Assembly: GCA_900074885.1 (NCBI GenBank) | Contig: FJUW01000056.1 | Location: forward strand, 1-64,000 | Length of the DNA stretch: 64,000 nucleotides | From: Rhynchosporium graminicola | Lineage: Eukaryota; Ascomycota; Leotiomycetes; Helotiales; Ploettnerulaceae | Direction: 5' to 3' | Shown here: positions 11,276 through 23,554 of the stretch, one piece after another | Numbering within the stretch: position 1 is the first letter of the stretch | How the letters are laid out: each line of letters begins with the position of its first letter | The notes under the pieces: model-generated | Database searches by the model: none | What the model was told of the DNA's origin: nothing | The model's input: only the letters and a program-made list of their open reading frames with translations | Made by a program: the position numbers and the translations under genes

Positions 11276-13519
11276 AAGACTAGTTCCTAGTAGCTTACTT
11301 CTCTAAGACTATACTACCTGCTGAGCTTAATTACGCTATCTATAATAAGGAAATACTTATAACTATACGATCTTTTAGTAACTAGAGATCTGAGCTCGTA
11401 GGCGTACTATATTAGATCCGCGTTATTACTAATTATAAAGCTCTTAAGTACTTTATAACCTCTAAATAGCTAAACGTATAATAAGCTTAATAAGCTGAGC
11501 TACTCGTAGATTATAACTTTATAATTACTTATCGACTTAGGAAGTATAATCTACTTGCTAATACTCTCTCTCGCAGAATAGATAAATTAGATAACTAGAA
11601 TAATACTAAAAGAACCTAGCGTTTATAATAGCTATTACGCGAAGACTAAATCGATCTAGTACTACTTATAAGTAACCTCTAGAATAGCTCTAACTCTATA
11701 GATAACTTTAAGCTTATTAACGCCTTAGAAGTCGCTAACTTATCGCTAGTCTTTTCTATAGTATAGTAAGTACTTAACGCTAATCGTACTATACTATTAC
11801 TCTAAGTACTACAGAAATAAGCTCTCTCTGCTACTCCTGGAAAACTAACTATAGAAAAAGATCTTCTACTTTATAAAGAAAGACTAATTATACCTGACGT
11901 TTTATACTTTCGCACGTGTAATGATCACTTGGTACGCTGAGGTAAATAGGCACAATGGAATAGTAGAACAGTCGCTGGAGGTTCGCTGGTAATGATCTGG
12001 TTAATATAGAAACTAATTGCTAAGGAGAGAAGGTTCTTCCTTCCTCTCTAATTCTGAAATACAGGAGTGGGAGGCACTAGGCGCACAGACCTATTACAGC
12101 ACGCTACTTATACGCGAAGTATACGACCGATTAGAGACTACCTATCTAAGTATAAAGAAGACCTTATAACTACTAGTATTATAATACTAATAGTACGAAA
12201 TCGCTTTAACTATTAACTAGTACTACTATAACTATTATACTTACTAACGAATTTAAGTATCACGCGATAAGAAACCGGGCCTCCTCTAACTTCTGCTTAT
12301 ATTATCATATCTATAGGAGTATATTATAGTCGACTACTATAGCTTTAACCGCGATAAATATAGCTATAATAACGTTCTCGTATTTATTAATCGTTTTAGT
12401 AAATAAGTAATTAGTATTCTATACTGAAAGACCTCTAATACGCGCGACCTTATAAAGGTTTACTTATACTATATCTACTGCTATTTCGGAGCTCTATTAA
12501 TAATTACCTCTAATAGAGAGCTTTAATTCGTTTCTCGTTTTTAGACTATAGTTATTATAATTCTTAGTACTAAAAGATAGCTTTCTGTAGTAGACTACTT
12601 ATAAATAGATAGCTAAATAGAGATCTATAACTAATATCTCTAACGTAGATTATAACTTTTTATCTCTTACTATTAAGACGACTAGTCGGAATTCTTACTT
12701 ATTATAGACTACGCTTAGATAACTCTCCCTTACGAATCCCTTAGAGGTCTCTTACCCTTTGAAGTCGTTTATAGATATATACCCCGCGTTAATTAGAATT
12801 AGAAAGACTTACTTAACTCTATTATACTTACTAATAAGTTAAATACTTAGTAAGCTCTAGATTATACTAATTATCTACGCGATACCTAGACTATTGCTTA
12901 ATTAAGCCTCTAATATATATAAGCTAAGATATCCTAATCTTATAATCGCTCACGCTATGAAGTCGACTTTACTATAGATAACCTTATCTAGCTAGATATG
13001 TATTACTTTATAAGTACTTAACTTAGTAAAAAACTCGACTTCTCGACTAATAGACTCTTCTATGTAATTAAAAAGGTCGGAAGCTCTTATTATCTAAAGC
13101 TTCTTACTAGTATAAAAGTATATAATATATTCCCTGCTACTAAGCTATAGAAGCATCTAAACGACCTCTTACTAGGATAAACCTCACTACTGCTACTACT
13201 TATTAATATTACTAGTGACGATAAATAGGAGATCGAAGATATACTTACGTGCCGCAAGTAGTATAGTAGCTTCTTATACCGAGTTTCCTAGTTAAATCAA
13301 GATATCGATCTCATATAATACGACGCTATAGATATTAAATACGCTCCCGCTAAGCTATAATAATTCCACTTTAATAACCTAATGTAAGCTAGACCTCCTG
13401 CTAGACTACCTGATTAGCTGAAAGCTTTCTACGATAGAATTAATAATTACGACTACTTTAATAGTAATAAGGAAATAGACTAACGCTCGAGGGCGAGCTT
13501 TTTTCGGAGGAGGGGGTAG
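11276..13519 (+). pseudogene. RNase H-integrase remnant of element A
   Basis: Starts in RNase H (about 11276-11580), passes the short linker and the solo LTR insertion, then runs through integrase (about 12.25-12.8 kb) to the purine-rich tract before the 3' LTR. It is more divergent from element I than the 1-1709 fragment is, as expected for independent RIP histories. Confidence 0.82.
11917..12098. mobile_element. Solo LTR-like insertion, 182 bp, not RIPed
   Basis: Starts TGTAATGATC and ends CTATTACA, so it has TG...CA ends with a short imperfect inverted terminus (TGTAAT/ATTACA). It is flanked by a perfect 5-bp duplication GCACG (11912-11916 and 12099-12103). The same site without insertion is seen in element I (about 1271-1285). 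It keeps many TG and CA dinucleotides (CACAATGG, GCTGGAGG), unlike the surrounding element, so it arrived after RIP of A or escaped it as a single copy. No other copy is seen in the window; it does not match the copia LTR of D. Orientation is unknown. Confidence 0.85.
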
Positions 13520-13754
13520 TGTAATAACTAGTTAGGCTTAGAGGTTTCTCCCTATTAGTAGAAATACTTACTACTAAGCGAGATTACACGAGTAGAGTTT
13601 AGGGGCTCCTTTTTATATATATACTTCCCTTCTCTTTCTACTTCTTCACTCCTTAGTTATAGATTCTCAAGTGATTCTTACTACTTCATATTCATAGTAA
13701 TATGAGATCTTATTACTTAGGTAGTTTTAAGACCTTTCTAGAGTAAGCGTCATA
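13520..13754 (+). repeat. 3' LTR of element A (family 1)
   Basis: 235 bp, begins TGTAATAACTAG and ends AGCGTCATA; more RIPed than its partner. The next base starts the ATTAT duplication. Confidence 0.92.
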
Positions 13755-14498
13755 ATTATAAAATTATTCTGAAAGAACTATTACTTAATATATATTCGCT
13801 TTTATATTAGTAATCTATAGACGAACTATAAGTAACTAAAGAGTACTTTATAGAGAACTTAGATAAGGGATTTATCGAATCTAGCTAAAGTCCCTTTATA
13901 TTACTTATACTATTTATTAAGAAGGCCGATAGAGAATTACGCTTCTATATCGATTATTATAAGCTTAATACGATCACTCGAAAGGATTTATACCTAATAC
14001 CTAGGATCGATAAGCTTTTAACTTGTATATCTAAAGTAGTAATTTTTACTAAACTAGATATCCGAGTAGTATTTAACTGTATTTATATAGACCCCGAATC
14101 AGAGGAATATACTACCTTCCGAACCCGCTTCGGATCCTATAAATATAAGGTACTCTTTTTTAGGCTTTATAATAGACTTAGTATATACTAATAATATATA
14201 AATAATATATTACTAGACTACTTAGACGATTTCTATATAGCTTACTTAGATAATATTCTTATATACTTAGACACGCTCTAGGAATACGAGAGATATATCA
14301 AATTAGTACTATAATACTTAATAGATACTAGACTCTAAGTAGATATTAAGAAAAGCGAATTTCATATTACTCGGACTAAGTACCTTAGATATATTATTAC
14401 TACTAATAGAATCGAGCTAGATCCTAAGAAGGTAGTATTATTAGTAGATTAGAAGTACTCCGAAACGGTAATAGCTATAAAATCTTTCCTAAGATTCT
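13755..14498 (+). pseudogene. Reverse transcriptase segment of element F
   Basis: Continues F after insertion A. Visible RT landmarks: FVKKADRELRFYIDYYKLN near 13917-13970, FTKLDIR near 14045, and YLDNILIY near 14247-14272, where the YLDD second Asp is Asn. Colinear with 61752-62496 of element H. Interrupted by element G at 14499. Confidence 0.85.
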
Positions 14499-14700
14499 TG
14501 TGACAGCGCATGATATACGTGGCAGATACGGGCCAGTATCGGTGCCTTAGGCATACCCTCCTTATATATATAGAAGGTGCAGACTCCTTTAGAGCTCTAT
14601 ATCTTTCTGTTTCCTTCGTACTAGACTATATAAGATCGCTCTTAGCTTTCCTACTTGTTTATTCTTACTTATATACTACCTTAAGTCTTATATTGTTATA
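14499..14700 (+). repeat. 5' LTR of element G (202 bp)
   Basis: Begins TGTGACAGCGCATGATATAC with most TG/CA retained; ends TATTGTTATA. Its partner at 16433 has TA at nearly all of these positions. Confidence 0.92.
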
Positions 14701-16432
14701 TTAAACAGAAAGATTAAGACCGCTAAAGATAGTATTAAATAATATCTCACTTAGAAAACTCGATTCGTACGTATAACTACTAAGGAGCTCTTCGCTAAGT
14801 TATCTTTACTTACTTTAGATTTTCGGAATTATACGGAAACAGTTAGTACTATTAATTACGAATTCGATAGTTAGGTTTTCAAAAGAGCTAAGATTCTAAA
14901 GATCTCTCGGATAGCTAGGAATTTGAATATAATTTAGCCTCAGAAGCACTAGTATTACTACGAAGTCACTCTCGGATACTTCGAAACTCGTTCCTTCATG
15001 CGTACGAAGTAAAATAGCGGACGAATTTTAAGTGGAAACTTCCCTATAAGCCCTAATATTTATTATTCTCTTACCTGACTTTAACCTTCCGAAAGTAGCT
15101 CTAATAGCGAAAAACCTTACTTTTAGGCTAAAACGAAGTAGCTTATTACTCTAGCGGAAATTATCGGAATTCGACTCGTAATCCCTATACCCCGGTATAA
15201 TTTATCCCCTTCAGCAGAATCGACCTCCCTCTACTAGAACTTTTAATTTAATACTTTCTATATCTACTTAACGAAGATATCTAACTCTCTTTAATCTTTC
15301 GGCTTCTTTAGAATTCGATTTCGACTTTCGCTTCTTCTATAACTTTCAAGTATTCTATCACTTTCGCTTAGCCTCGCTTACCTAATGCTATACCTCCTAA
15401 GAAGGCTCAGCTAGCTCCTACGGCTTTATCGGAATACTCTCGCAGCCCCTCTAATTCCGTACCTACTATAGAATTACTTTAATCGATTAAAGACTATTAA
15501 TTACAGATAGAATCGACTACTCGGGAGCTTTCTATTAGTATTAGTCGTATCGAACAGATGTTTACCGAGTTTTTATGTACTTAGGTATAATCGATGAACC
15601 TTAGACCTTTAGTAAACTCGGTATTATAATTACCGATAGAACCTACCCTTGAACGCTCTTTAATTAATAATTTATAGACCTCTAGTAAGTCGTAACTAAC
15701 TAAAAGTATCGATAATCTTAATATAGGGATTAACCTGTCTTTCAGCTAATAGCGTGCTTCTATTTAGGACCGACTAGAAGTTAATTCAGACTAATACCCG
15801 ACTACGCGTACCTATAAAGCGCTAGTCTAGAGCTCTACTTCTAGCTTTATAAGAGGTTACTTAGAACTATAGTATCTCTCGGAAATTACGCCTTTCTCTT
15901 CTACTAAAGAGATAATTTCAGTACTCGCTTCTTACTACCTTTCCGGACTCGAAACGGAGTAGTATCAGACCGAATTTCATAAGCTTTTAATGAAAAAGGA
16001 GTCCTTTTTGCAATTCCGTATAAAGTTCTAAAGCTTAGTAATTCTCGGAGGTATAGCTGAATTAGAGTAGTACTTTTACCTCTGGCCGAAGCTTACTATA
16101 TAGCTACGTATAGCTGCCGCTCTAATTAAGTACTCTTAGAAGACTGATTATTTAGCTATAGTCTCTTCTCTTACGGCACTCGATTTAGAACTCTCTCGAC
16201 TACTNCTTAATACCTATCGAGGAAGTATAGTATTACTACTATAAGAAGCATAGTTACTATAAGGGCGATTATCCGATATTAAAGACGAAGAAGGAGTGAT
16301 TTGCGTCTTACGCTTTAGATTAATAATTACTTAGATTTTATTTAGAATTCGACTTAATTTAACTATCTTTTCTTTCGTTTTTTATTTACCTTTAAAGGCT
16401 CGAGGGCGAGCCTTTATCTTGGAAGGGGGTAA
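14701..16432 (+). pseudogene. Gag-like remnant of element G
   Basis: One frame reads with few RIP stops over about 15.35-16.2 kb and includes stretches such as PTIELLQSI and IESTTRELSISISRIEQM, an amphipathic, coiled-coil-like style seen in the N-terminal part of fungal gag proteins. It ends in a G-rich purine tract (GGAAGGGGGT) next to the 3' LTR. No zinc knuckle, protease or polymerase motif was found. The N at 16205 interrupts the frame. Confidence 0.6.
16205..16205. other. Assembly gap (single N) inside element G
   Basis: Single N in the internal region. The amount of missing sequence is unknown because no second copy of G is present in the window. Confidence 0.85.
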
Positions 16433-16634
16433 TATAATAGCGTATAGTATACGTAGCAGATACGAGCTAGTATCGGTACCTTAGGTATACCCTCCTTATA
16501 TATATAGAAGGTGCAGACTCCTTTAGAGCTCTGTATCTTTCTGTTTCCTTCGTACCAGACTATATAAGATCGCTCTTAGCCTCCCTACTTGTTTATTCTT
16601 GCTTATATACCGCCTTAAGTCTTGTGTCGTTACA
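16433..16634 (+). repeat. 3' LTR of element G (202 bp)
   Basis: Begins TATAATAGCGTATAGTATAC (RIPed form of the 5' LTR start) and ends TGTCGTTACA. Followed by the ATTCT duplication. Confidence 0.92.
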
Positions 16635-17605
16635 ATTCTATAGTTTCTACTATTAATTTATTCGGAACTTCGGCCTTATCGCTAAACTTCTCTTAATACT
16701 TACTAGGCCTATAGTATTATAGAACTTTACTAACGATTGCAGGAAATCCTTCAATAAGTTATATTAATAGCTTTAGAAACTATATTATTTCGATCCTGAA
16801 TTATAAACTAAACTAGAAACTAATACCTCTAATAATATAATAGCTAGAGTTATCTTCTAATTATATGAAGATAACTAGTAGTATCTAATTAGATTCTACT
16901 CTTATATTCTTAATAAATATGAACTAAACTAGAAGATCTATAATAAAGAATTATATACTATTATTAAGTCTTTCTAGAAATAAAGACCTGAACTTATATC
17001 TCTATAATACTATACTAGCGTATATACAGACTATCGATCCTTAGAGTACTTTATGACTATTAAGGTCCTAACTAGTAAGTAAGCTAGATAGATAGAATTC
17101 TTATCTGAATTTAACTTCTAAATTATATATATACTTAGTAAAGATAAGACTAAAGCTGATATCTTTAGCTATAAGGAATAAGACCTAAGGATATAAGAAT
17201 AATAGAAATAGAATAGTAGGTCTCGGGTTTTATTATCTCTAGATTACTTAAACTCTAGGATTAACGCGGAACTAGCTAAATATTATATCGATTAAATCAG
17301 TTATATATACCTAATATCGCTAAGGACTAATATACTATCGGAACTTATATATAACTCCTTTAATTTAATCGAGAAACTATACTAAGTTAACTGAGAATCG
17401 TTCTCTAATAAATAGAATATATTAGGAAATAGTTATATTATTAATAATAGCTTATTACTTTATAATAATTATCTATACGTATAATACTATACCTTACTAT
17501 ATACTTATTTAATTAGCGAAGTCTACGATTAAGTTTCCTCTACTTATCTAAATACTTATAAGACCGCTGAAATAATTTCTACTTATTACTACTAGAAAGG
17601 ACTTA
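16635..17605 (+). pseudogene. RNase H and linker segment of element F
   Basis: Colinear with 62497-63471 of element H. The region resumes right after the RT (connection and RNase H, e.g. ELYTIIKSF near 16950-16975) and runs toward the integrase zinc-binding part. It is interrupted by element E after the ACTTA at 17601-17605. Confidence 0.82.
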
Positions 17606-17872
17606 TGTGACGGTAGTGTGACGGTAGTATAACGGTTATGGTATATAACTAGCATGGACTTAGTGGGACCAGCAAGTACTCCCAATCGGGTATGCTAAGC
17701 GAGATTACCGAGAGCTCCGCAGAGCCCCTTTTATATATACCTACTCTCCTCTCTTCTACTTCTTAGCTCTTTAGTTATAGATTCTAAGTTGATTCTTACT
17801 ACTTCATATTCATAGTAATATAAGGTCTTATTACTAAGGTAGTTTTAAGACCTTTCTAGAGCAAGCGTTATA
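17606..17872 (+). repeat. 5' LTR of element E (family 2, 267 bp)
   Basis: Starts with two tandem TGTGACGGTAG units and a third degenerate one, then joins a segment homologous to the 235-bp family 1 LTR (from about GCTAAGCGAGATTAC to AGCGTTATA). It retains TG/CA in the first 100 bp, unlike its partner at 36464. Confidence 0.92.
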
Positions 17873-20800
17873 TTATCTATAACTTTTTTACTTACGTCTA
17901 GGAAGATAGTAAATATCTACTTATATTATACCTCTATGCCTAGAGCTACTAAACGCAAGAGACTACGCTATACAGAGAAAGCTTATACTAAGTATAAACT
18001 TGAAGAATAGTATCTAAATAGAAGTAACCTAAGTCCGATAAATCGATAACTAGTTCTCTAACTCCCTCTACTTTTACCTCCTACTCTTCAGCGACTCGTA
18101 ATACTCGCTATAATCTACCTCTCTCTATAGTAGAAAGTGCTCGCGATAACGCCTTATCCGAGTTGAGCTCTCTAACTTCTACTATAATTAATAAACTCAC
18201 TAAGTTACTAAACCTCTCTGATAATACCCCTATAGTAATAATGACTATAAGTAACTTATAAGAAGATCGTGCTTACTAGCTGCAAGAGGCAGAAAGAAAG
18301 CTCGCGGAGGAAATATAATTAAAGAAGGATATAGCAGATTAATTACGATAATTATAGATTAAACTACAGGAGGTACGCTAAACGATAGCTACTCGCACTA
18401 CTAAATCTATGTCTTTCGACGATCCTTAGTCGCTAACTCCTCTGCTACTATTAATTAAAGAAAACTCTCGTAGAGAATACTTTATAAGTGGAATTTCTTC
18501 TATATCTTACGTAACTCGTATTAAGAAGATTCCGAACCTTCTAAATAGACTCTCTAATAGAATCAACTACTCTCTAAAGCTCTAGGAAGTATAGATATAT
18601 AACGCTCTCCGGCGCTACTCTAGCTACTTCCTTAACGAAGATTATTATAAAAATTGGTTACTTAATCAGACGGAAGGAATAGCTAGAACTTACTTAGAAC
18701 TCGTGTTCCTAGAACTAGAATATAATAAGAAAGGTAATATAATCGATTTACTTAATATAATTACTTAACTCGTCTCCTTCTTATTAAACCTATACGATTA
18801 GCAAACTATAAGAGCTAGCTATTTAGCGCTAAAGATAAAGTATAAATAGACCTTTTAGATATTCTACTAGGAATTCTGTACGCTAGCTCGTAAAGCTAGT
18901 ATAAATAATTAATCGACTCTGAAAATAGACTTATAGGAGAAGCTACTTTCGCGGCTTCGGAAATAGCTCTTCTAATAGTATAGAACGTTAAGAACATTAG
19001 AAGAATACGTTAAAGCTATATAAGCTAAAGATTGAAGTTAATTTATCGAAAATACTTACTATTCCGAGTCTTCGGCTAAGACTAGCGCGACTTAAGAACG
19101 CCCTATTAATACCTCTTAATAACGTAACGAAAGCTCCTCTTTTTTTAACTCTCTAAAGACTTATACTAAATTTAGTCTAAAAGACTCGTTTACTACTATT
19201 ACTAATATACCCCCTCGGGAAAACAGTTCCTTATACTAATACTCTGTACGAAACGATATACCTTATATATAATCGCTTCCTTATGCTACTTATTACTTTA
19301 CTTCTAATCGATTATTAATTCGTCTAAATACCTCTTAATATATTAATAAAATTAATACTAGAGATAGAATTAATAGCGAATCGTCAGGTAATAACTAAGT
19401 AGTATTTTAAGATACTAACGAGACCCTAAAACCGCTAGTAAAAGACTATACCTAGAGAAAGACTTCTTCTTAGGTAGTATACGAGATATGCGATATCTTA
19501 ACCTTACGAAGCTTCTTAGTAGTTAATCGTTTACTATACGTGCTACTCTTACTAAGAATAGACTTTCGTATAAGTTACCTGTACTTCTTAATTCTAGAGC
19601 TAATAGATATTATTTTATTAATTATTCTCTTCTTAAATCTCTTTCCTTCTTTCTAAAACCTTCGATTTACTTTCTACTAAACGTAATTCCTATTAAAGGT
19701 TTTAATAGCGTTAATAGTAGTATAATCAGTTACTATACGACCCTTAACTTAATAGTAGATCGCTGTGTCTAGGTATTTACCTCCTTTCTTATTACTACTC
19801 TCGGAAACTATAGTATTATACTTAGAAGGACTTAGCTTTCAGAATATTAAGTACTCTTAGATACCTCTAAACGATAGATTATTTAGCTACTAGATACTCC
19901 TCCTAGTAATATTTATAGCTCTCCGATCGAAATTAAGGACTTATATAAATACTATATTTAATAGCGCTATTAATACGACGCTAACGAACGAAACGAATAT
20001 CTTAATCAGTTCTAAGAAGTATACGATATATAGCGAAGCGTAGCTAACTCTCCTATTAATATTTAAGCTATTATTAACTCTCTACTTATTATTAAATACC
20101 CACTATCGAACGCTCGACGTATTTTAAGGGAAATTTCCAGCTATAAGAATATCTAAAACTCTTTCCTAGAGAGTATTCAATAGATAACGAACTCTCTGCT
20201 ATTACTACTACTCAGGGAGAACTATTTCCTTAGCGTTTCTATTACTTCCTATAGATACGCTGAGCCTAAGCTTTTATTATCTAAAGAATAAGAAAAGAGT
20301 AGTAGAGATAAGTCTTTATACGCTAGAAAAGCTACTAATATACGCCTGAAGTGTATATGATTTAGTAACGTTACTACTTATATCCCGCGTGAATCTCTAA
20401 TTCAGACCTAAATAGAAGTCTCTATATTAAAAACCTACGTATAAGATTATATTTATGTAATTTATATAATAGATTAATAGTTGAAACTACTTATAAGACT
20501 ATATTACGAATCAACGGAAGCTAATCTAAGTACTAATATAGCTATTACGCTACTATAGAAGCGCTAATAGCGATAAAGATTACCTTATCTCAGACTCCTG
20601 CCTCTCTAAGAGCTTCTTACGCTAGAGATCTATATAATCAGTAGCCTAGCCTTTTATCTCTTATATAAACGCTAGAAGTCTTCTAATGATAAGATCTTCT
20701 TTACTACTCTCTACGAGGTAGATAAGCTTCTTTAACGATCGAATCGCAGATTAGTAACGTAATACTACTATCGTATCTTTAACTATTGATCTTACGGAAC

Positions 20801-21424
20801 GCTATAAAACCGCTTAGTAATTTACTATTAGCTTAAGCGAATTGGACTTAGAACTACAGATTCCTTATAAGTATAGCTAGTAAGCATATGTCTTCTCTAA
20901 GGAAGCTAGCGATATTCTCCCTTCTTACTATTCATGCGATTACCGAATTAAGCTAAAGGAAAGGGCTGAGAAGAGTCTAAAGTACTCTTTATTATATAAG
21001 ATATCAGTAGAAGAACTTGAAGTTATAAAGATATATATTACTAATAACTTATTAAAAGGTTTTATCGAGCTATCTTAAGCTCTATACGTAGTACTTATAC
21101 TATTCGTTAAGAAAGCGAATAAGAGTCTCCGTTTCTATATCGACTTCTATACCTTAAATAACCTTATATAGAAAGACTAATATCCCCTTCTATTAATCGA
21201 CGAGACGCTAGCTAGAATCTCTACTACTAAGATCTTTACTAAACTAGATATTCGCTAGGTATTCTACTGAATTCGGATAGATCTAGCCTCTAAAGAGTAT
21301 ACGACCTTTCGGACCTATTATAGAGTATATAAGTATAAGGTACTCCTTTTTAGATTAACTAATAGCCCTGCAATATATTAATAGTATATGAATAATATCT
21401 TATTCGACTATTTAGACGATTTCT
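17873..21424 (+). pseudogene. Gag, protease and N-terminal RT remnant of element E
   Basis: Gag remnant about 17.93-19.45 kb, protease about 19.5-19.8 kb, linker, then RT from about 20.9 kb with KAESTK-like fingers and FTKLDIR near 21236-21256. Homologous block by block to element A and to the reverse complement of element C. RIP stops; no long frame survives. Confidence 0.8.
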
Positions 21425-21602
21425 TATCGCAAGGTTACGTTGATCTTCAGAGTAAGGCATAGAGTAGTTGAATGATGTTAGTTGCATTGCAGTACTAATT
21501 ACTATAGAGAGTCGACAGAAGATATTATCTAGGAATATCCGCACGGACTATGCACGTGACTATAGTCACCTGATCTATGCTAAGACCCATATCCTCGCAA
21601 CA
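21425..21602 (-). repeat. 3' LTR of copia element D (178 bp)
   Basis: On the plus strand it runs from TATCGCAAGG to CTCGCAACA. It differs from the partner by about ten mostly C/T and G/A changes. Confidence 0.9.
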
Positions 21603-23554
21603 CACCCCTCTATAGAGATACTACAAAGTCGGTAACTTCTATAGGTACGAGTGATCTAATTTCCTGTAATTAGTTGATTATACTATCGTATGCGTACGTA
21701 TAGTAATACCCCTGGAGACTAGAATTATGCCTTGATATCACGTGAACTAGATAAACCCCAGGTTTCGTAATTCCTTCAAGATAGTCTGCCTTCCCGATTA
21801 ATATCTATACCCCTTATTCTAAGTATAAAACAGCTATATTTAGTATTACTATAAAGGCCTTAAGGTCTTATAGGCTAAGTAGTTTAGTAAAACCGTCTGC
21901 CGCGTTCTCTTTTGAGGGTATATACCAAGGGTCTAAATAACCTCTAGCGACCTCCTAGCGAAGGTAATAGAATTTGATATCGATATACTTAGTACGTTAG
22001 TGTAATTCAGGGTTCTCCGATAGAGATAAAGCTCCCTGATTATCGCACTATATCTCTACACTTCTAGAGTCTAGTTTATTATAGCCTAGCTCCTTTAGTA
22101 CTTAGCGTATCCATGAAGCTTCTCTAGCAAAAGCGCATATAGCTATATACTCTGCTTCCGTAGAGGCAAGAGCTATAGTAGTCTATCGCTTTGAAATAGC
22201 TGAGAAAACACCTCCTGTAAGGAAGAAACAGACTCCGGTATATAACACTCTATTAATTCGGTTACCGGCCTAATTAGAGTCGCAGAAACCTCTTAATTTC
22301 ATCTTCTCTCTATCGGTAACGTCTCCTCTGTAAGTCGTAGCGTAGTACTTCGTACCTTATAGGTACGCAAGTACTCTCTTAGCGCTCGCAAGGTATTAAG
22401 GTGATAGATTTATCAGAAATTATAATAGTATAGAGCAGTAGTATAGTATATCCCAGCGAGTATAAGCTAGGTACTATAAACTACCGTAAAGCTATTAATA
22501 TAGCTTAATTTCTTATAGAGTAGCTACTCCCTTGAATTTAACTATAGAAACCTCTAAACTAGTAGCAAAGGGCGTATCGGCGCTCTTATAGTTAGTTATT
22601 CCAAATCGATCCAATATCTTATCGATATACGCATCTTAGCAAAGAGAAATCATCTTCTTCTCTCTATTACGTATAATTCTAACGCTAAGGAAGTATTTAG
22701 CTAGTCCAGCTAGTAGAATATCGAATATAGTAAGAATCTTCTTCTTAAGCTCTTCAAGAGCTATTCTAGCCTTTAAGATAACTAGAAAATCGTCGATATA
22801 AGTAACGATAATTATTCTGGTTTCTCGGTTGATATATACGTAATTATCAGTTTATAAAGGTATAAAGTCGATAATACCGAACTCCTTGCGTAAGGTCTCT
22901 TACTAGAGACGTGGAGACTGCTTCAGACCGTATAGAGCCTTTAATAAGAGTATATATTCATCGTCTATAAGTCTACGCCTAGATTATCTATAAAATAGCG
23001 GCAATTTAACGTATATTTAAGTATCGGCTTTACTATATAAGAATACTATTACTATATTAAACTGTTCGACTTCTAAGTCGTACTCCGCCGTAACTACTAA
23101 GCCTATCTTCTAAGTAGAAGATTTATAGACTCCGGTATACGTCTGATCGTAATCGTAACTAAATCGTTACGTATAACCTTAGACTATAAATCTAACCTTA
23201 TATTTATCGATTTTACCGTCTATATCTCTCTTAGTCTTGAAAACTAGACGAGAACCTAGTACTCTATACCCTTTTAGTATATTAGAGCGACTTATAGTCT
23301 TCTAAGTCGACTTCTCTTCAAGAGATCGATACTCCTTGATTATAGCCTTCTTCTATTCTGGCTAATCAGCTCTCTTTATAGCCTGATCTAAAGTAGTCGG
23401 ATCATCTAAGAATAGAGACTCTTCTTAAGCCGTATAAAAAGCGAATCGATACTGACTAGTACTCTCTATCTCTTCTTCCAATAGAGAGATAGCATAGGAG
23501 TAGCTATTATTTAGTTCCGGTATTACCTCAGGCGATAGATTATTACGGCCAGAT
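21603..23554 (-). pseudogene. RT-RNase H remnant of copia element D
   Basis: Reading on the minus strand gives a copia reverse transcriptase with TYIDDFLVI (metal-binding YxDD) near 22785-22810. RNase H follows, with STEAEYIAI-like sequence near 22140-22175 and CDNQGALSLSENPELH near 22000-22055. A few stops (TAG where CAG/TGG expected) break the frame. The upstream half of the polyprotein lies beyond the nested element C, at 30470 and above. Confidence 0.85.

Larger units (their letters stand above)
8257..13754 (+). mobile_element. Element A: Ty3/gypsy retrotransposon (family 1) inserted in F
   Basis: Two 235-bp LTRs (8257-8491, 13520-13754) flanked by the 5-bp duplication ATTAT (8252-8256 and 13755-13759). 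The empty site is seen in element H at about 61752-61763. Contents: gag (about 8.55-10.05 kb), aspartic protease (about 10.13-10.4 kb), then the N at 11275, RNase H and integrase to about 13.5 kb. Compared with element C, about 1.26 kb of RT is missing exactly at the N, so the loss is probably an assembly gap. A 182-bp solo-LTR-like insertion sits at 11917-12098. Confidence 0.94.
14499..16634 (+). mobile_element. Element G: short gag-type LTR retrotransposon, likely non-autonomous
   Basis: LTRs of 202 bp (14499-14700 and 16433-16634) with TSD ATTCT (14494-14498 and 16635-16639). The internal region is only 1732 bp. It shows a gag-like coding remnant but no protease, RT or integrase motifs. 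The 3' half of its LTR and the first bases after it (TTAAACAGAAAGATTAAGA) closely match family 3 (F, H), and a gag-leader motif (AGATCTCTCGGATAGCTA) is shared, so family 3 enzymes could mobilise it. Caution: the N at 16205 could hide a lost pol, so the non-autonomous reading is inferred. Confidence 0.82.

Noticed and set aside
14510..14704. 64-codon frame at the start of element G
   Set aside because: Lies entirely within the 5' LTR; hydrophobic translation of LTR sequence.
21359..21544. 61-codon minus-strand frame at the E/D junction
   Set aside because: Spans the boundary between the RT of element E and the copia LTR, so it cannot be an ancestral gene.
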